Of a DNA stretch of 14,959 bases, positions 1 to 6,784 are shown piece by piece. The stretch's first letter is position 1. The number at the start of each line of letters is the position of its first letter. Location of the stretch: contig CARAIG010000068.1 in the NCBI GenBank assembly GCA_948938605.1, forward strand, positions 1 to 14,959, written 5' to 3'. The stretch is from an uncultured Eubacteriales bacterium. GTDB taxonomy: Bacteria > Bacillota > Clostridia > Christensenellales > CAG-314. The notes beneath the pieces were generated by a model. The model saw nothing but the letters and a program-made list of their open reading frames with translations, searched no databases and was not told where the DNA came from. Made by a program: the position numbers and the translations under genes.

Positions 1-164
1 AAGCATCGGCAAAAATCGAACTGGACTGTAATACCGACCTTACCGCGCAGGTTATGCTGTTATACGCAAAAGCAATCCCTGCGTTAAAAAGTGACGGATA
101 CTGCGGAGCAATGGACGCGTTCGACATACCGCTAAAATACGTTGCAAATAAAGACCTTATATAA
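1..164 (+). CDS. ddh: probable diaminopimelate dehydrogenase, C-terminal fragment
   Basis: This is the 3' end of a gene that enters from outside the window; the readable frame starts at base 3 and stops with TAA at 162-164, giving 53 residues. The fragment contains IELDCNTDLTAQV, a helix with LLYAKAIPAL, and then GAMDAFDIPLKYV. This matches the pattern I know from the C-terminus of meso-diaminopimelate dehydrogenase, roughly 'L.SNPEFTA.V..AYARAA..L...G..GA.TVFDIP..YL'. That enzyme makes meso-DAP in one step by NADPH-dependent reductive amination, feeding lysine and peptidoglycan synthesis in the cytoplasm. The identification rests on a short, divergent tail: the usual TVFDIP is DAFDIP here. 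Another oxidoreductase of the same fold cannot be excluded. Confidence 0.62.
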   Translation, partial: ASAKIELDCNTDLTAQVMLLYAKAIPALKSDGYCGAMDAFDIPLKYVANKDLI

Positions 165-259
165 TCGATTATAAATCAAATGCAACTTGCCATAAACTTT
201 ACGTTAGTTTTGTACGGACAAAAATAACGTACAATGAATGTCTTTACATAAATCTGCTA

Positions 260-288
260 TTGACACCGACAATACATAATGATAGAAT
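260..288 (+). promoter_or_regulatory. sigma-A-type promoter for the small membrane protein gene
   Basis: A perfect TTGACA (260-265) is followed after 17 bases by TAGAAT (283-288), one mismatch from consensus. Transcription would start near 295, giving a leader of about 60 nt before the ATG at 356. It implies that the small gene is transcribed independently of the upstream ddh-like gene. Confidence 0.7.
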
Positions 289-355
289 GTTTTTATAACC
301 ACTTTGGCAAATCGGCAACAATACGCTGAAAATAGCATAAATAAGGTGAAATAAT

Positions 356-688
356 ATGGAAAAGTATTACGCAGATTTAAAATTACGAGCAAAAATACAA
401 ATGATAACAACGGCGGTACTGCTTGTTTTAATGTCGCTTGCAATTGCGTTTATGTACCTTTTTGTAAGCACACCAAGCGGAAAACCGAATGCACGCGACT
501 TTTCCGTTACTGCAATTGTTTTTACAGTTATTTTTTGCATATGTTACTTAGTTCAAGGTATATTTGCCATAGCAACTTATGTTTCCACCGCCGACAGAAA
601 ACCGCTTGATAAAGTTTTTGTCGCCGTGAACGTGCTTATACTGCCGCTTGCTTGCGGCATATACGGAATTTTAATTGCCTGTATGTAA
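356..688 (+). CDS. small three-helix membrane protein, unknown function
   Basis: This 110-residue protein has an N-terminal charged stretch (MEKYYADLKLRAK) and then three hydrophobic segments at about residues 15-37, 50-74 and 86-109. A short polar loop (residues 38-49) lies between the first two and a charged loop with DRKPLDK between the last two. I recognise no catalytic motif or family. The start is supported by AAGGTGA at 343-349, six bases before the ATG. It has its own promoter and is followed 15 bases later by a terminator hairpin, so it appears to be a monocistronic unit between the ddh-like gene and the convergent comEB operon. It is probably a real cytoplasmic-membrane protein; its role is unknown. 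Confidence 0.75.
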   Translation: MEKYYADLKLRAKIQMITTAVLLVLMSLAIAFMYLFVSTPSGKPNARDFSVTAIVFTVIFCICYLVQGIFAIATYVSTADRKPLDKVFVAVNVLILPLACGIYGILIACM

Positions 689-703
689 ACGAATAATAAA
701 ACA

Positions 704-752
704 AAAAATGCGTCTTAAATTTGGTGTATCCATCAATTTAAGGCGCATTTTT
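704..752. terminator. bidirectional intrinsic terminator
   Basis: An 18-base arm at 704-721 pairs with 735-752 with a single G-T wobble, around a 13-base loop. The stem begins with a run of A and ends with a run of T, so it can act as a Rho-independent terminator on either strand. It lies between the convergent small membrane protein gene (+) and comEB (-) and probably serves both. Confidence 0.85.
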
Positions 753-781
753 AAATACTTCATTTTTTCAACAATACATAA

Positions 782-1234
782 TTACAGGTTGTCGTAAACG
801 TCAACTTGCACGCCCGCTTCGTTTAACAGCTGCATAGCAAATTCGTCGGGGTAGCCTTGTTTGTAGACAATGCGGGTAATGCCTGCGTTTACTATCATTT
901 TGGCGCAAATGACGCAGGGTTGGTGAGTGCAATACAACGTTGCGCCTTCCAACACTATGCCTAACCTTGCGGCTTGTATTATGGCGTTTTGTTCGGCGTG
1001 AACGGCGTAGCACAGTTCGTGACGGGTACCGCTTTGTATACCCAGTTTTTCGCGCAGGCACTCGCAACGCTCCTTACAGCTTGTAACGCCTTGCGGCGCA
1101 CCGTTATAGCCCGTTGTAAGTATGCGCTTGTTTTTGACGATTATAGCGCCAACTTGTCTGTTGGGTTTGTAGCAACTTGACCAAGCGGCTACTTGCTCGG
1201 TCAATTCCATAAACCTTTTATCCCATTTGTTCAT
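782..1234 (-). CDS. comEB: dCMP deaminase, ComE operon protein 2 type
   Basis: A 150-residue zinc-dependent deoxycytidylate deaminase, converting dCMP to dUMP for thymidylate synthesis in the cytoplasm. The zinc site is clear: His79 and the proton-shuttle Glu81 in HAEQNAI, with Cys107 and Cys110 in PCVICAKMI. The N-terminal RQVGAIIVKNKRILTTGYNG and the cysteine-bearing insert around residues 53-59 (CKERCEC) are typical of the dCMP deaminase/ComEB family, as is the length. The gene starts 4 bases after the stop of the DUF2188-like gene and has only a weak ribosome binding site of its own, so it is probably translationally coupled to it. comEB often sits next to competence genes in Bacilli, but no comEA or comEC is seen here. 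Confidence 0.95.
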   Translation of the reverse strand: MNKWDKRFMELTEQVAAWSSCYKPNRQVGAIIVKNKRILTTGYNGAPQGVTSCKERCECLREKLGIQSGTRHELCYAVHAEQNAIIQAARLGIVLEGATLYCTHQPCVICAKMIVNAGITRIVYKQGYPDEFAMQLLNEAGVQVDVYDNL

Positions 1235-1238
1235 AATC

Positions 1239-2408
1239 TTAATATCTTGTCTTACGTATTTTGCCGTTTACGCGGTGAATTACTATGTGTCCGTGATTGC
1301 TGCGGGCAAGTTCGCGGGCGTAGTCGATTGCTTCGGATTGCTTGTCGAACAACTTGATAGCCTTGTCGCCTTTGCTGAGTTTAACTTGCCATTTGTCGTC
1401 TTCGCGCAGCGATACGTGGTAGTATCTTGCACCGTTGCGTTGCTTTTGTTCGATTGCCGCTTCCTCCTCGTCGTTGTCGATTGTTTCGACGTCAGAAGGA
1501 AGTTCGCCTATGTGCTTGTCCGCTTTGGGCGCTACAATAGCTTTAACCTTGGGTTCTTCCTTTTTAGGTTCCGCCTTTGCCTTAGGTTCGGCTTTTTCAG
1601 TTTCCGTTACCGGTTCAGACTTTTTAGCAGTCGACTTAGCCTTGGGTTCGGTTTTAGCGGCAGATTCCTTAACTTCTGATTTTTTAGCAGATTCGGATTT
1701 GGGTTCTGCTTTCTTTGCAGGTTCCGCTTTCTTTGCAGGTTCCGCCTTAGGCTCAGCTTTTTTTGCAGACTCTGCCTTTTTAGCGGGTTCGGGTTTTGCT
1801 TCGGTTTTTTGAGCCGGTGCCGATTTTTTGACTTCCGCTTTTTTAGTTTCCGTTTTGGGTTCCGTCTTAGGCTCAGCTTTTTTGGCGGGTTCCTTTACTT
1901 CCGCTTTCTTAGCAGGTTCCTTTTTTACCGCTTCTGTTTTAGGCTCTGCCTTTTTAGCAGGTTCAGGTTTTGTTTCGGGCTTTTTAGCCGCTGCTTTTTT
2001 AGTTTCTGTTTTAGGTTCCTCTTTCTTAGACATAGGTTGTTCCTCTTGTTGTTCTTGCTGAATAGGCTCAGGAGTTTCTTCAATTTGTTCGATTTGCTTT
2101 GGTTTCTCATCTGCCGCAGCTTGCTGTTCGTTTTGCTGTTGAACGTCGTTTTGCTGTTGAACGTCGACCGCTTCGGTAGCCGTAGATTGGCTTTGCGGCA
2201 AAGGTTCGCGCTGCAATTCAGCCAACTTTTTAGCCTTTTTGCGTTTTTTGCTTGCCGCAGCGATTATTATGATAAGTATTAACAACACTGCTGCCGCAGC
2301 CGCTATTGCGTGCCACATCAAAACTTCGAAGCCGAGTAAAGTAAACAGCGGCTTTGTCAAAAAAGTCATAATTGTACTATCTGCAAATAACAAATGAGTT
2401 AAAAGCAT
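1239..2408 (-). CDS. membrane-anchored Lys/Ala/Pro/Glu-repeat protein with C-terminal DUF2188-like domain
   Basis: I call the start at ATG 2408 (389 residues) rather than the ATG at 2423. GGAGAGTG (2421-2414) lies just before the inner ATG, while the outer one has no Shine-Dalgarno sequence. The order is: hydrophobic N-terminus; one strong transmembrane helix at about residues 33-52, followed at once by KKRKKAKK, which suggests a cytoplasmic C-terminus; a Gln/Glu-rich stretch; about 200 residues of imperfect repeats built on AKKAEPK; and a folded domain at about 327-389. That domain (YYHVSLREDDKWQVKLSKG ... FDKQSEAIDYARELAR ... IVIHRVNGKIRK) matches the pattern of DUF2188, a small domain of unknown function. 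The gene precedes comEB by 4 bases. The repeats resemble TolA-like or histone H1-like low complexity, so similarity there means little. Function unknown. Confidence 0.8.
   Translation of the reverse strand: MLLTHLLFADSTIMTFLTKPLFTLLGFEVLMWHAIAAAAAVLLILIIIIAAASKKRKKAKKLAELQREPLPQSQSTATEAVDVQQQNDVQQQNEQQAAADEKPKQIEQIEETPEPIQQEQQEEQPMSKKEEPKTETKKAAAKKPETKPEPAKKAEPKTEAVKKEPAKKAEVKEPAKKAEPKTEPKTETKKAEVKKSAPAQKTEAKPEPAKKAESAKKAEPKAEPAKKAEPAKKAEPKSESAKKSEVKESAAKTEPKAKSTAKKSEPVTETEKAEPKAKAEPKKEEPKVKAIVAPKADKHIGELPSDVETIDNDEEEAAIEQKQRNGARYYHVSLREDDKWQVKLSKGDKAIKLFDKQSEAIDYARELARSNHGHIVIHRVNGKIRKTRY
1550..2035. repeat. degenerate in-gene repeats encoding AKKAEP-type units
   Basis: This stretch is made of short imperfect direct repeats within the coding sequence of the DUF2188-like protein. 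They include a perfect 18-bp tandem pair at 1708-1725 and 1726-1743 (GCTTTCTTTGCAGGTTCC). Such repeats expand and contract easily, so the linker length probably varies between strains. Confidence 0.8.
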
Positions 2409-2444
2409 AGTTTCACTCTCCATTATATTTATAATAATATTATT

Positions 2445-2473
2445 ATTTTATCATTATATATCAAATTTTTCAA
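2445..2473 (-). promoter_or_regulatory. candidate promoter for the DUF2188-like gene and comEB
   Basis: Read on the minus strand, TTGAAA (2473-2468) is followed after 17 bases by TAAAAT (2450-2445), about 37 bases before the chosen start codon. The surrounding DNA is very AT-rich, which makes chance matches likely, so support is moderate. It would be divergent from the groES promoter. Confidence 0.4.
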
Positions 2474-2577
2474 TTATTTACGACATATTTTTTGCAAAAA
2501 TTTTATAAAAGCGAACGACGTTTCAGTTTCAAGAAACAAATTCGATAGAAAATGTTGCTAAAATACAAAAAATTGTG

Positions 2578-2605
2578 TTGACAAATTACAAATCCGTTGT
2601 ATAAT
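2578..2605 (+). promoter_or_regulatory. sigma-A promoter of groES-groEL
   Basis: TTGACA (2578-2583) and a perfect TATAAT (2600-2605) are separated by 16 bases. The predicted start point, near 2612, lies just before the CIRCE element, the usual arrangement for HrcA-repressed chaperone operons. Confidence 0.88.
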
Positions 2606-2618
2606 ATAGATGTAAAAA

Positions 2619-2645
2619 TTAGCAGTCGACAAACAAGAGTGCTAA
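2619..2645. promoter_or_regulatory. CIRCE operator (HrcA binding site)
   Basis: TTAGCAGTC, a 9-base spacer and GAGTGCTAA match the known CIRCE consensus TTAGCACTC-N9-GAGTGCTAA with one change (C to G at position 7 of the left half). It lies at the predicted transcription start of groES. CIRCE is bound by the HrcA repressor, which releases on heat shock when GroEL is titrated. hrcA itself is not in this window. Confidence 0.93.
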
Positions 2646-2711
2646 AATTTTTACATTTACGCTGCAACATTAGGGTTATTTTAAGTAAAATGCGTTACAA
2701 TACCGTCATAC

Positions 2712-2739
2712 TTGACAATGCAAAAGGTAAATTTATATA
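2712..2739 (+). promoter_or_regulatory. possible second groES promoter downstream of CIRCE
   Basis: TTGACA (2712-2717) is followed after 16 bases by TATATA (2734-2739). If used, transcripts would start near 2746, downstream of the CIRCE operator, and so could escape HrcA repression. The -10 box has two mismatches and the DNA is AT-rich, so this is only a candidate. Confidence 0.4.
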
Positions 2740-2829
2740 GCATAATATCCTTGCAATGCAGTTTTAAAACAGTTAAATACGGTCAAATAAAACCGTTTTA
2801 TATAATGAAAAAAATCGGAGGTTAACATA

Positions 2830-3114
2830 ATGAAACTGAAACCATTATTCGACAAGGTTGTGGTTAAGCAACCCGAAGAAACGGAACAAAACATAGGCGG
2901 AATTTTCCTTCCTACCGCAGCAAAAGAAAAGCAGGAAATTGCAATAGTCGTTGCTGTCGGCGAAGGGGGAATTGTAGACGGAAAGGAAGTTACTATGGTT
3001 GTAAAACCCGGCGACAAAGTACTGTATTCCAAATATGCGGGAAGTCAATTTAAAATTGACGGCGAAGAAGTTACCATTATTAAGCAAAGCGATATTTTGG
3101 CTGTTGTAGAATAA
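2830..3114 (+). CDS. groES: co-chaperonin GroES
   Basis: A 94-residue GroES/Hsp10, the usual length. It forms the heptameric lid that closes the GroEL chamber during ATP-driven protein folding in the cytoplasm. The N-terminal KPLFDKVVVKQ, the mobile loop at about residues 15-32 (EETEQNIGGIFLPTAAKEK, with the hydrophobic GIFLP contact for GroEL), VGEGG at 43-47, and the KPGDKVLYSKYAG strand near residues 58-70 are all in place. The start follows a strong GGAGGT (2817-2822). groEL follows after 126 bases on the same strand with no terminator between them, and both are presumably controlled by HrcA through the upstream CIRCE. Confidence 0.97.
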   Translation: MKLKPLFDKVVVKQPEETEQNIGGIFLPTAAKEKQEIAIVVAVGEGGIVDGKEVTMVVKPGDKVLYSKYAGSQFKIDGEEVTIIKQSDILAVVE

Positions 3115-3240
3115 TGAGTAATACATATCGCTGTTGAATGTAATTTCACGGCAATAATTCAAACGCAATGCCGCTGCTTAGTAACTTAGGCAAAGCAAAA
3201 AATTTAATTGGAAATATACAAATTTAGGAGGCATATTAAT

Positions 3241-4863
3241 ATGGCTAAACAAATCATATACGGCGAAGAAGCAAGAAAAGCCCTTGAAAGCGGCGTAAAC
3301 CAACTTGCCGATACCGTCAAAATTACATTGGGACCTAAGGGACGCAATGTTATACTGGAAAAGAAATACGGAACACCGTCCGTTATAAACGACGGCGTGA
3401 CGATTGCAAAGGAAATAGAACTTAAAGATCCGTTTGAAAACGTAGGCGCGCAAATCGTAAAAGAAGCGTCCACAAAAACCAACGACGTAGTAGGCGACGG
3501 CACCACGACTGCAACCGTACTTGCGCAGGCAATTATCCGCGAAGGCAACAAAAACGTTGCGGCGGGCGCTAACCCCATTATTTTGCGTAAAGGCATCGAC
3601 AAAGCCGTTGACGTTTGCGTAGAACGCCTTAAAGCCATTTCCACACCCGTTCAAGGCAAAAAGTCCATTGCGCAAGTAGCTTCGATTTCCGCCGCGGACG
3701 ACAAAATAGGCGCATTGATTGCCGACGCTATGGAAAAAGTAGGAAACGACGGCGTTATTACCGTAGAAGAAAGCAAAACAATGAAGACCGAATTGAACGT
3801 AGTTGAAGGTATGCAATTCGACCGCGGCTACTGCTCGCCTTATATGGCAACGGATATGGACAAAATGGTTGCCGAACTGGACAACCCGTTCATTTTGATT
3901 ACCGACAAAAAGATTTCGTCCATACAGGAAATTTTGCCCGTATTGGAACAAGTTGTTAAAACCGGTTCGAAATTGCTTATTATTGCCGAAGACGTCGAAG
4001 GGGAAGCGTTGACAACGTTAATTTTGAACAAATTGCGCGGAAGTTTCCTTTGCGTTGCGGTTAAAGCGCCGGGCTTCGGCGACAGACGCAAGGAAATGCT
4101 GCAAGACATTGCAGTGCTTACCGGCGGAACCGTAATAAGCGAAGAAGTAGGACTTGACCTTAAAACCGCTTCGCTCGACATGCTGGGCAAGGCTAAGTCG
4201 GTTAAAGTAGACAAAGACAACACTATCATTGTCGAAGGCGACGGAACATCCGCTGCAATCGCTCAGCGCGTAGGACAAATTAAAAGCCAACTTGCCGCAA
4301 CCACAAGCGACTACGACAAGGAAAAGTACCAAGAACGTTTGGCAAAACTTGCAGGCGGCGTTGCGCAAATTTCCGTAGGTGCTGCTACCGAAGTGGAAAT
4401 GAAGGAACGCAAAATGCGTATCGAAGACGCATTGAACGCCACCCGCGCCGCTGTTGAAGAAGGAATTGTTGCAGGCGGCGGAGTTGCACTGCTTGCAGCC
4501 ATTGCCGACGTAGACAAGTTGATAAGCAAACTTAAAGGGGACGAAAAGACAGGCGCGGCAATTGTCCGTAAAGCCCTTGAAGCGCCCATTAAGCAAATTG
4601 CCGAAAATGCCGGTGTTAACGGCGGAGTAATTGTGGAAAAGGTGCTTGAACAAGCAACGCTTAATTACGGTTACGACGCACTTACAGGTACTTACGGCGA
4701 TATGATTGCAAAAGGAATACTCGACCCCACAAAGGTTACGCGTTCCGCATTGCAAAATGCGGCTAGCGTTGCAGGCACGCTGCTTACAACCGAAAGCATT
4801 GTAGTCGACATTCCCGAACCGCCCGCTCCCGTTGCACCGCAGGGCGCAGGCGATATGTACTAA
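3241..4863 (+). CDS. groEL: chaperonin GroEL
   Basis: A 540-residue Hsp60 chaperonin forming the double-ring ATP-dependent folding chamber. I place the start at 3241 because AGGAGG (3226-3231) lies nine bases before it and the protein then begins MAKQIIYGEEAR, as the family does; an in-frame ATG at 3208 would add 11 residues and lacks support. ATP-site residues are present: Asp51 in INDGVTIA, Asp86 in GDGTTTATVLAQ, and the catalytic Asp in RIEDALNATRAAVEEGIVAGGG. The apical domain (KAPGFGDRRKEML) is intact. The C-terminus ends PVAPQGAGDMY, without the GGM repeats usual in GroEL. It is the second gene of the CIRCE-controlled operon and is followed by a terminator. Confidence 0.98.
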   Translation: MAKQIIYGEEARKALESGVNQLADTVKITLGPKGRNVILEKKYGTPSVINDGVTIAKEIELKDPFENVGAQIVKEASTKTNDVVGDGTTTATVLAQAIIREGNKNVAAGANPIILRKGIDKAVDVCVERLKAISTPVQGKKSIAQVASISAADDKIGALIADAMEKVGNDGVITVEESKTMKTELNVVEGMQFDRGYCSPYMATDMDKMVAELDNPFILITDKKISSIQEILPVLEQVVKTGSKLLIIAEDVEGEALTTLILNKLRGSFLCVAVKAPGFGDRRKEMLQDIAVLTGGTVISEEVGLDLKTASLDMLGKAKSVKVDKDNTIIVEGDGTSAAIAQRVGQIKSQLAATTSDYDKEKYQERLAKLAGGVAQISVGAATEVEMKERKMRIEDALNATRAAVEEGIVAGGGVALLAAIADVDKLISKLKGDEKTGAAIVRKALEAPIKQIAENAGVNGGVIVEKVLEQATLNYGYDALTGTYGDMIAKGILDPTKVTRSALQNAASVAGTLLTTESIVVDIPEPPAPVAPQGAGDMY

Positions 4864-4889
4864 AAACCGACCGAAAACAACAAACCAAC

Positions 4890-4924
4890 AAAAAGAGCGA
4901 AGACAAATTCTTCGCTCTTTTTTT
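4890..4924 (+). terminator. groEL terminator
   Basis: A perfect 13-bp stem (4891-4903 with 4909-4921) encloses a 5-base loop, and seven T residues follow from 4918. This is a textbook Rho-independent terminator, starting 27 bases after the groEL stop. Confidence 0.92.
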
Positions 4925-5080
4925 AATTGTGAATTGAATTTTTAAGTTATTACAGACATTGCCGCTTGTTTTGCTATTTACGGATAAATTGCACTATTAC
5001 GGTTTTGCGAACATAATTAAAGCAATTAAAGTTATTTATTGTGCTTACTATTTTTACCGTCACAATACTTTAAAATTGCT

Positions 5081-5106
5081 TAGCAACGTGAGATTAAACA
5101 CACCGT
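5081..5106. repeat. 26-nt direct repeat, copy 1
   Basis: TAGCAACGTGAGATT, five variable bases, then CACCGT. All 21 fixed positions recur with the same spacing at 6704-6729. This copy lies only a few bases beyond the stop codon of the minus-strand seven-helix protein. The pair brackets that gene and the yfcE-like gene. Confidence 0.75.
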
Positions 5107-5110
5107 TTTT

Positions 5111-5917
5111 TTAAACGGAAAAACCGACTTTTTTAGGATAGACTTGTATATTGCTTTCGGTAAGTCTTTCCAAAAACTTTACACTGCCGTCGCGACGTTT
5201 CAGTTGTTCGGTACACTTGGAAGTTACCGCTAGATAGATACAGTAAATGGCGGGGAGCCCCAAGTTTGTTTCCACTAGGGAATTGGTAACCAACGTCATA
5301 ATTTTTGTAAAGGGATCGAACTCCGCACTGCGTATGCCCCCTACAAGCAGCCCTGCTTCCCAGCCGAGTTGAGCAAGTACTCCCAATACAAACAACCAAA
5401 CAATGTTAAATTTTTTGTTTTTGTCCTGTTGGGTAAAATTATAAACTATAAGCCCTACATAGCTTACCACCATAAATATTGCCATATATCCGTGGTACGA
5501 ACCGGTTGTACGCTGAATTTTAATGGGCGTCATATTGCTTCCGAACGTTGCGCTAATCATAGGACAGCATATCCACCATATCCAAATTAAAGCGGTAAAC
5601 TCCCTGTAATACTTATCCTTATTTAGCCATATCCAAATTAGGGCAAAATTTGTAACGCCGTAACTCATCGACATCCACAGCAAAACCCAAAACAAATTGC
5701 CGTTTTCGATACTGCGCGTGCCTAATGCCAAATGGAATATGCCGTAGTCTACCACCATATACAGTACGCCGCCGAATACCGCAAACAATGTTGTAAGGTA
5801 ACGTTTTTTAACGATTAAAGCCGCAAGCAAACCTACTATAAAAACAGAATCCAGCACTATGTAAAGCGGACTGAATACTCTTTGAGCAATTATTTCGGCG
5901 GAAAGTAAGTTTAACAT
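5111..5917 (-). CDS. seven-helix integral membrane protein, unknown function
   Basis: A 268-residue protein with seven likely membrane helices at about residues 14-36, 41-63, 74-98, 107-124, 141-161, 172-194 and 207-232, and a basic C-terminal tail. Conspicuous polar or charged features near the membrane are VVDYGIFH (55-62), GSYHGY (139-144), LGWEAGLLVGGIR (184-196) and NSLVETNLGLPA (212-223). These look like a conserved core but I cannot assign a family. The start is supported by AAGGAG seven to eight bases before the ATG. Upstream, between it and the yfcE-like gene, ACGGTTTG occurs twice, 18 bases apart (5952-5959 and 5970-5977). The gene lies within a 1.6-kb segment bracketed by direct repeats. 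A transporter or sensor is possible, but this is speculation. Confidence 0.8.
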   Translation of the reverse strand: MLNLLSAEIIAQRVFSPLYIVLDSVFIVGLLAALIVKKRYLTTLFAVFGGVLYMVVDYGIFHLALGTRSIENGNLFWVLLWMSMSYGVTNFALIWIWLNKDKYYREFTALIWIWWICCPMISATFGSNMTPIKIQRTTGSYHGYMAIFMVVSYVGLIVYNFTQQDKNKKFNIVWLFVLGVLAQLGWEAGLLVGGIRSAEFDPFTKIMTLVTNSLVETNLGLPAIYCIYLAVTSKCTEQLKRRDGSVKFLERLTESNIQVYPKKVGFSV

Positions 5918-5992
5918 ATTGCACTCCTTTATCTTTTGTAATAACAGTTATACGGTTTGCCGATAAAAAACGGTTTGAACATACAAAAAGGG

Positions 5993-6012
5993 GACGATTT
6001 TTTAAAAACGTC
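5993..6012. repeat. 20-nt near-palindrome between the yfcE-like gene and the membrane protein gene
   Basis: GACG and CGTC close a T-run/A-run palindrome with one bulge. On the minus strand it is followed by CCCCTTTTT, so it might act as a weak terminator after the yfcE-like gene. The stem has few GC pairs, so support is limited. Confidence 0.35.
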
Positions 6013-6037
6013 TTGCTTTATTTGCTACGAAATACGA

Positions 6038-6580
6038 CTAATCCAATGTATGTTCCGCAATGACGTTGTCGTTAAAATCACACAGGCGGATAACGTCGTC
6101 ATCCAAAATACAATAAGCGTGACATTCGTCCTTAGGCAGCGAGGTGCTGCCGACGTTTACGCATATAACGCCGTCATTTTGCGTAATTTCGTTAATATGG
6201 AAATGTCCGTAAAACACCACATCCCCTTGCTTTGCCGTTTGCGGAAGGTTAAATTTGCTGTAAACGTGCCCATGAGTAAAGTACAGGCGGCGTTCGCCAA
6301 GCGTCATTATGTGCTGTTCGACAAACGGAAAGTCGCTTATCATTTGGTCGACTTCGGAGTCGCAATTGCCCTTGACGGAAATAACCTTGTCGGCAATTGC
6401 ATTAAATATTTCCGCAACCTGTGCGGGAGCGTAATCCTTGGGGAAAGGGTTGCGCGGACCGTGATTGTACACGTCGCCCAAAAGTATAAGCTGTTCGCAA
6501 TTGTTTTGTTTAAGTTTTAGCGCCACTTGTTCGGCGTAGTACGCCGAGCCGTGAATGTCGGTTGCAATTAAAATTTTCAT
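6038..6580 (-). CDS. yfcE: YfcE/MJ0936-type calcineurin-like phosphodiesterase
   Basis: A 180-residue metallophosphoesterase with the complete two-metal site: Asp8 and His10 (ATDIHG), Asp36 (LLGDVYNHGPRNP), Asn72 (KGNCDSE), His103 (FTHGH), and His126 and His128 (YGHFHIN). The family's usual length is about 180 residues. E. coli YfcE hydrolyses model phosphodiesters in vitro; the physiological substrate is not well established. It is a soluble cytoplasmic enzyme by sequence. The ribosome binding site (AAAAGGG) is modest. It is followed after 120 bases by the seven-helix membrane protein, and the two genes share the segment between the 26-nt repeats. The symbol refers to family resemblance rather than proven orthology. 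Confidence 0.93.
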   Translation of the reverse strand: MKILIATDIHGSAYYAEQVALKLKQNNCEQLILLGDVYNHGPRNPFPKDYAPAQVAEIFNAIADKVISVKGNCDSEVDQMISDFPFVEQHIMTLGERRLYFTHGHVYSKFNLPQTAKQGDVVFYGHFHINEITQNDGVICVNVGSTSLPKDECHAYCILDDDVIRLCDFNDNVIAEHTLD

Positions 6581-6666
6581 ATTTTTTCCCTTTTAAATTT
6601 TTATAAAGGTACGTCCGTAAAAAAGAACACCGTTACAGTGATTTAGAATATGATATCAAGCGCTTA

Positions 6667-6678
6667 GACAATTTTGTC
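6667..6678. promoter_or_regulatory. small inverted repeat GACAA-TT-TTGTC upstream of the yfcE-like gene
   Basis: Two perfect 5-base arms flank TT, about 90 bases upstream of the yfcE-like start and close to a TTGACA on the minus strand (6694-6689). It could be an operator, but no convincing -10 box follows at the right distance, so the assignment is tentative. Confidence 0.3.
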
Positions 6679-6703
6679 AGTTATGCTTTGTCAACACAAT
6701 GTG

Positions 6704-6729
6704 TAGCAACGTGAGATTTATAACACCGT
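6704..6729. repeat. 26-nt direct repeat, copy 2
   Basis: TAGCAACGTGAGATT, five variable bases, then CACCGT, in the same orientation as the copy at 5081-5106. It lies 55 bases beyond the stop of the metal permease gene and upstream of the yfcE-like gene, next to a perfect 12-base palindrome AAAGTTAACTTT at 6730-6741. Confidence 0.75.
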
Positions 6730-6784
6730 AAAGTTAACTTTGCGCAATGCAAACTTGTACGGGCATAAATGTAAAACGGACACT

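Larger units (their letters stand above)
2409..2829. other. divergent intergenic region holding groES control signals
   Basis: This 421-base gap carries no credible gene. It holds a candidate minus-strand promoter (2445-2473), the groES promoter (2578-2605), the CIRCE operator (2619-2645), a possible second promoter (2712-2739) and a small inverted repeat, ACGGT at 2779-2783 with ACCGT at 2792-2796, just before the groES ribosome binding site. The transcript leader from the first promoter would be about 218 nt, long for groES. Confidence 0.7.

Noticed and set aside
1809..2282. A 157-codon plus-strand open frame within the DUF2188-like gene
   Set aside because: It is the antisense shadow of the AKKAEP repeats and reads as a monotonous Phe/Arg/Leu pattern. 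The minus strand has a good start, a membrane helix and a recognisable C-terminal domain.
3149..3173. A terminator between groES and groEL
   Set aside because: The CGGCA/TGCCG hairpin has only five pairs and a 15-base loop, and no T-run follows, so it would not be expected to stop transcription.
3208..3240. An upstream in-frame start that would lengthen GroEL by 11 residues
   Set aside because: The AGGAGG ribosome binding site lies between this ATG and the one at 3241, and the family begins with MAK at 3241.
5103..5118. A terminator for the seven-helix protein gene (CCGTTT/AAACGG)
   Set aside because: The stem is short, overlaps the stop codon and lacks a T-run on the minus strand. It could only be a weak structure.
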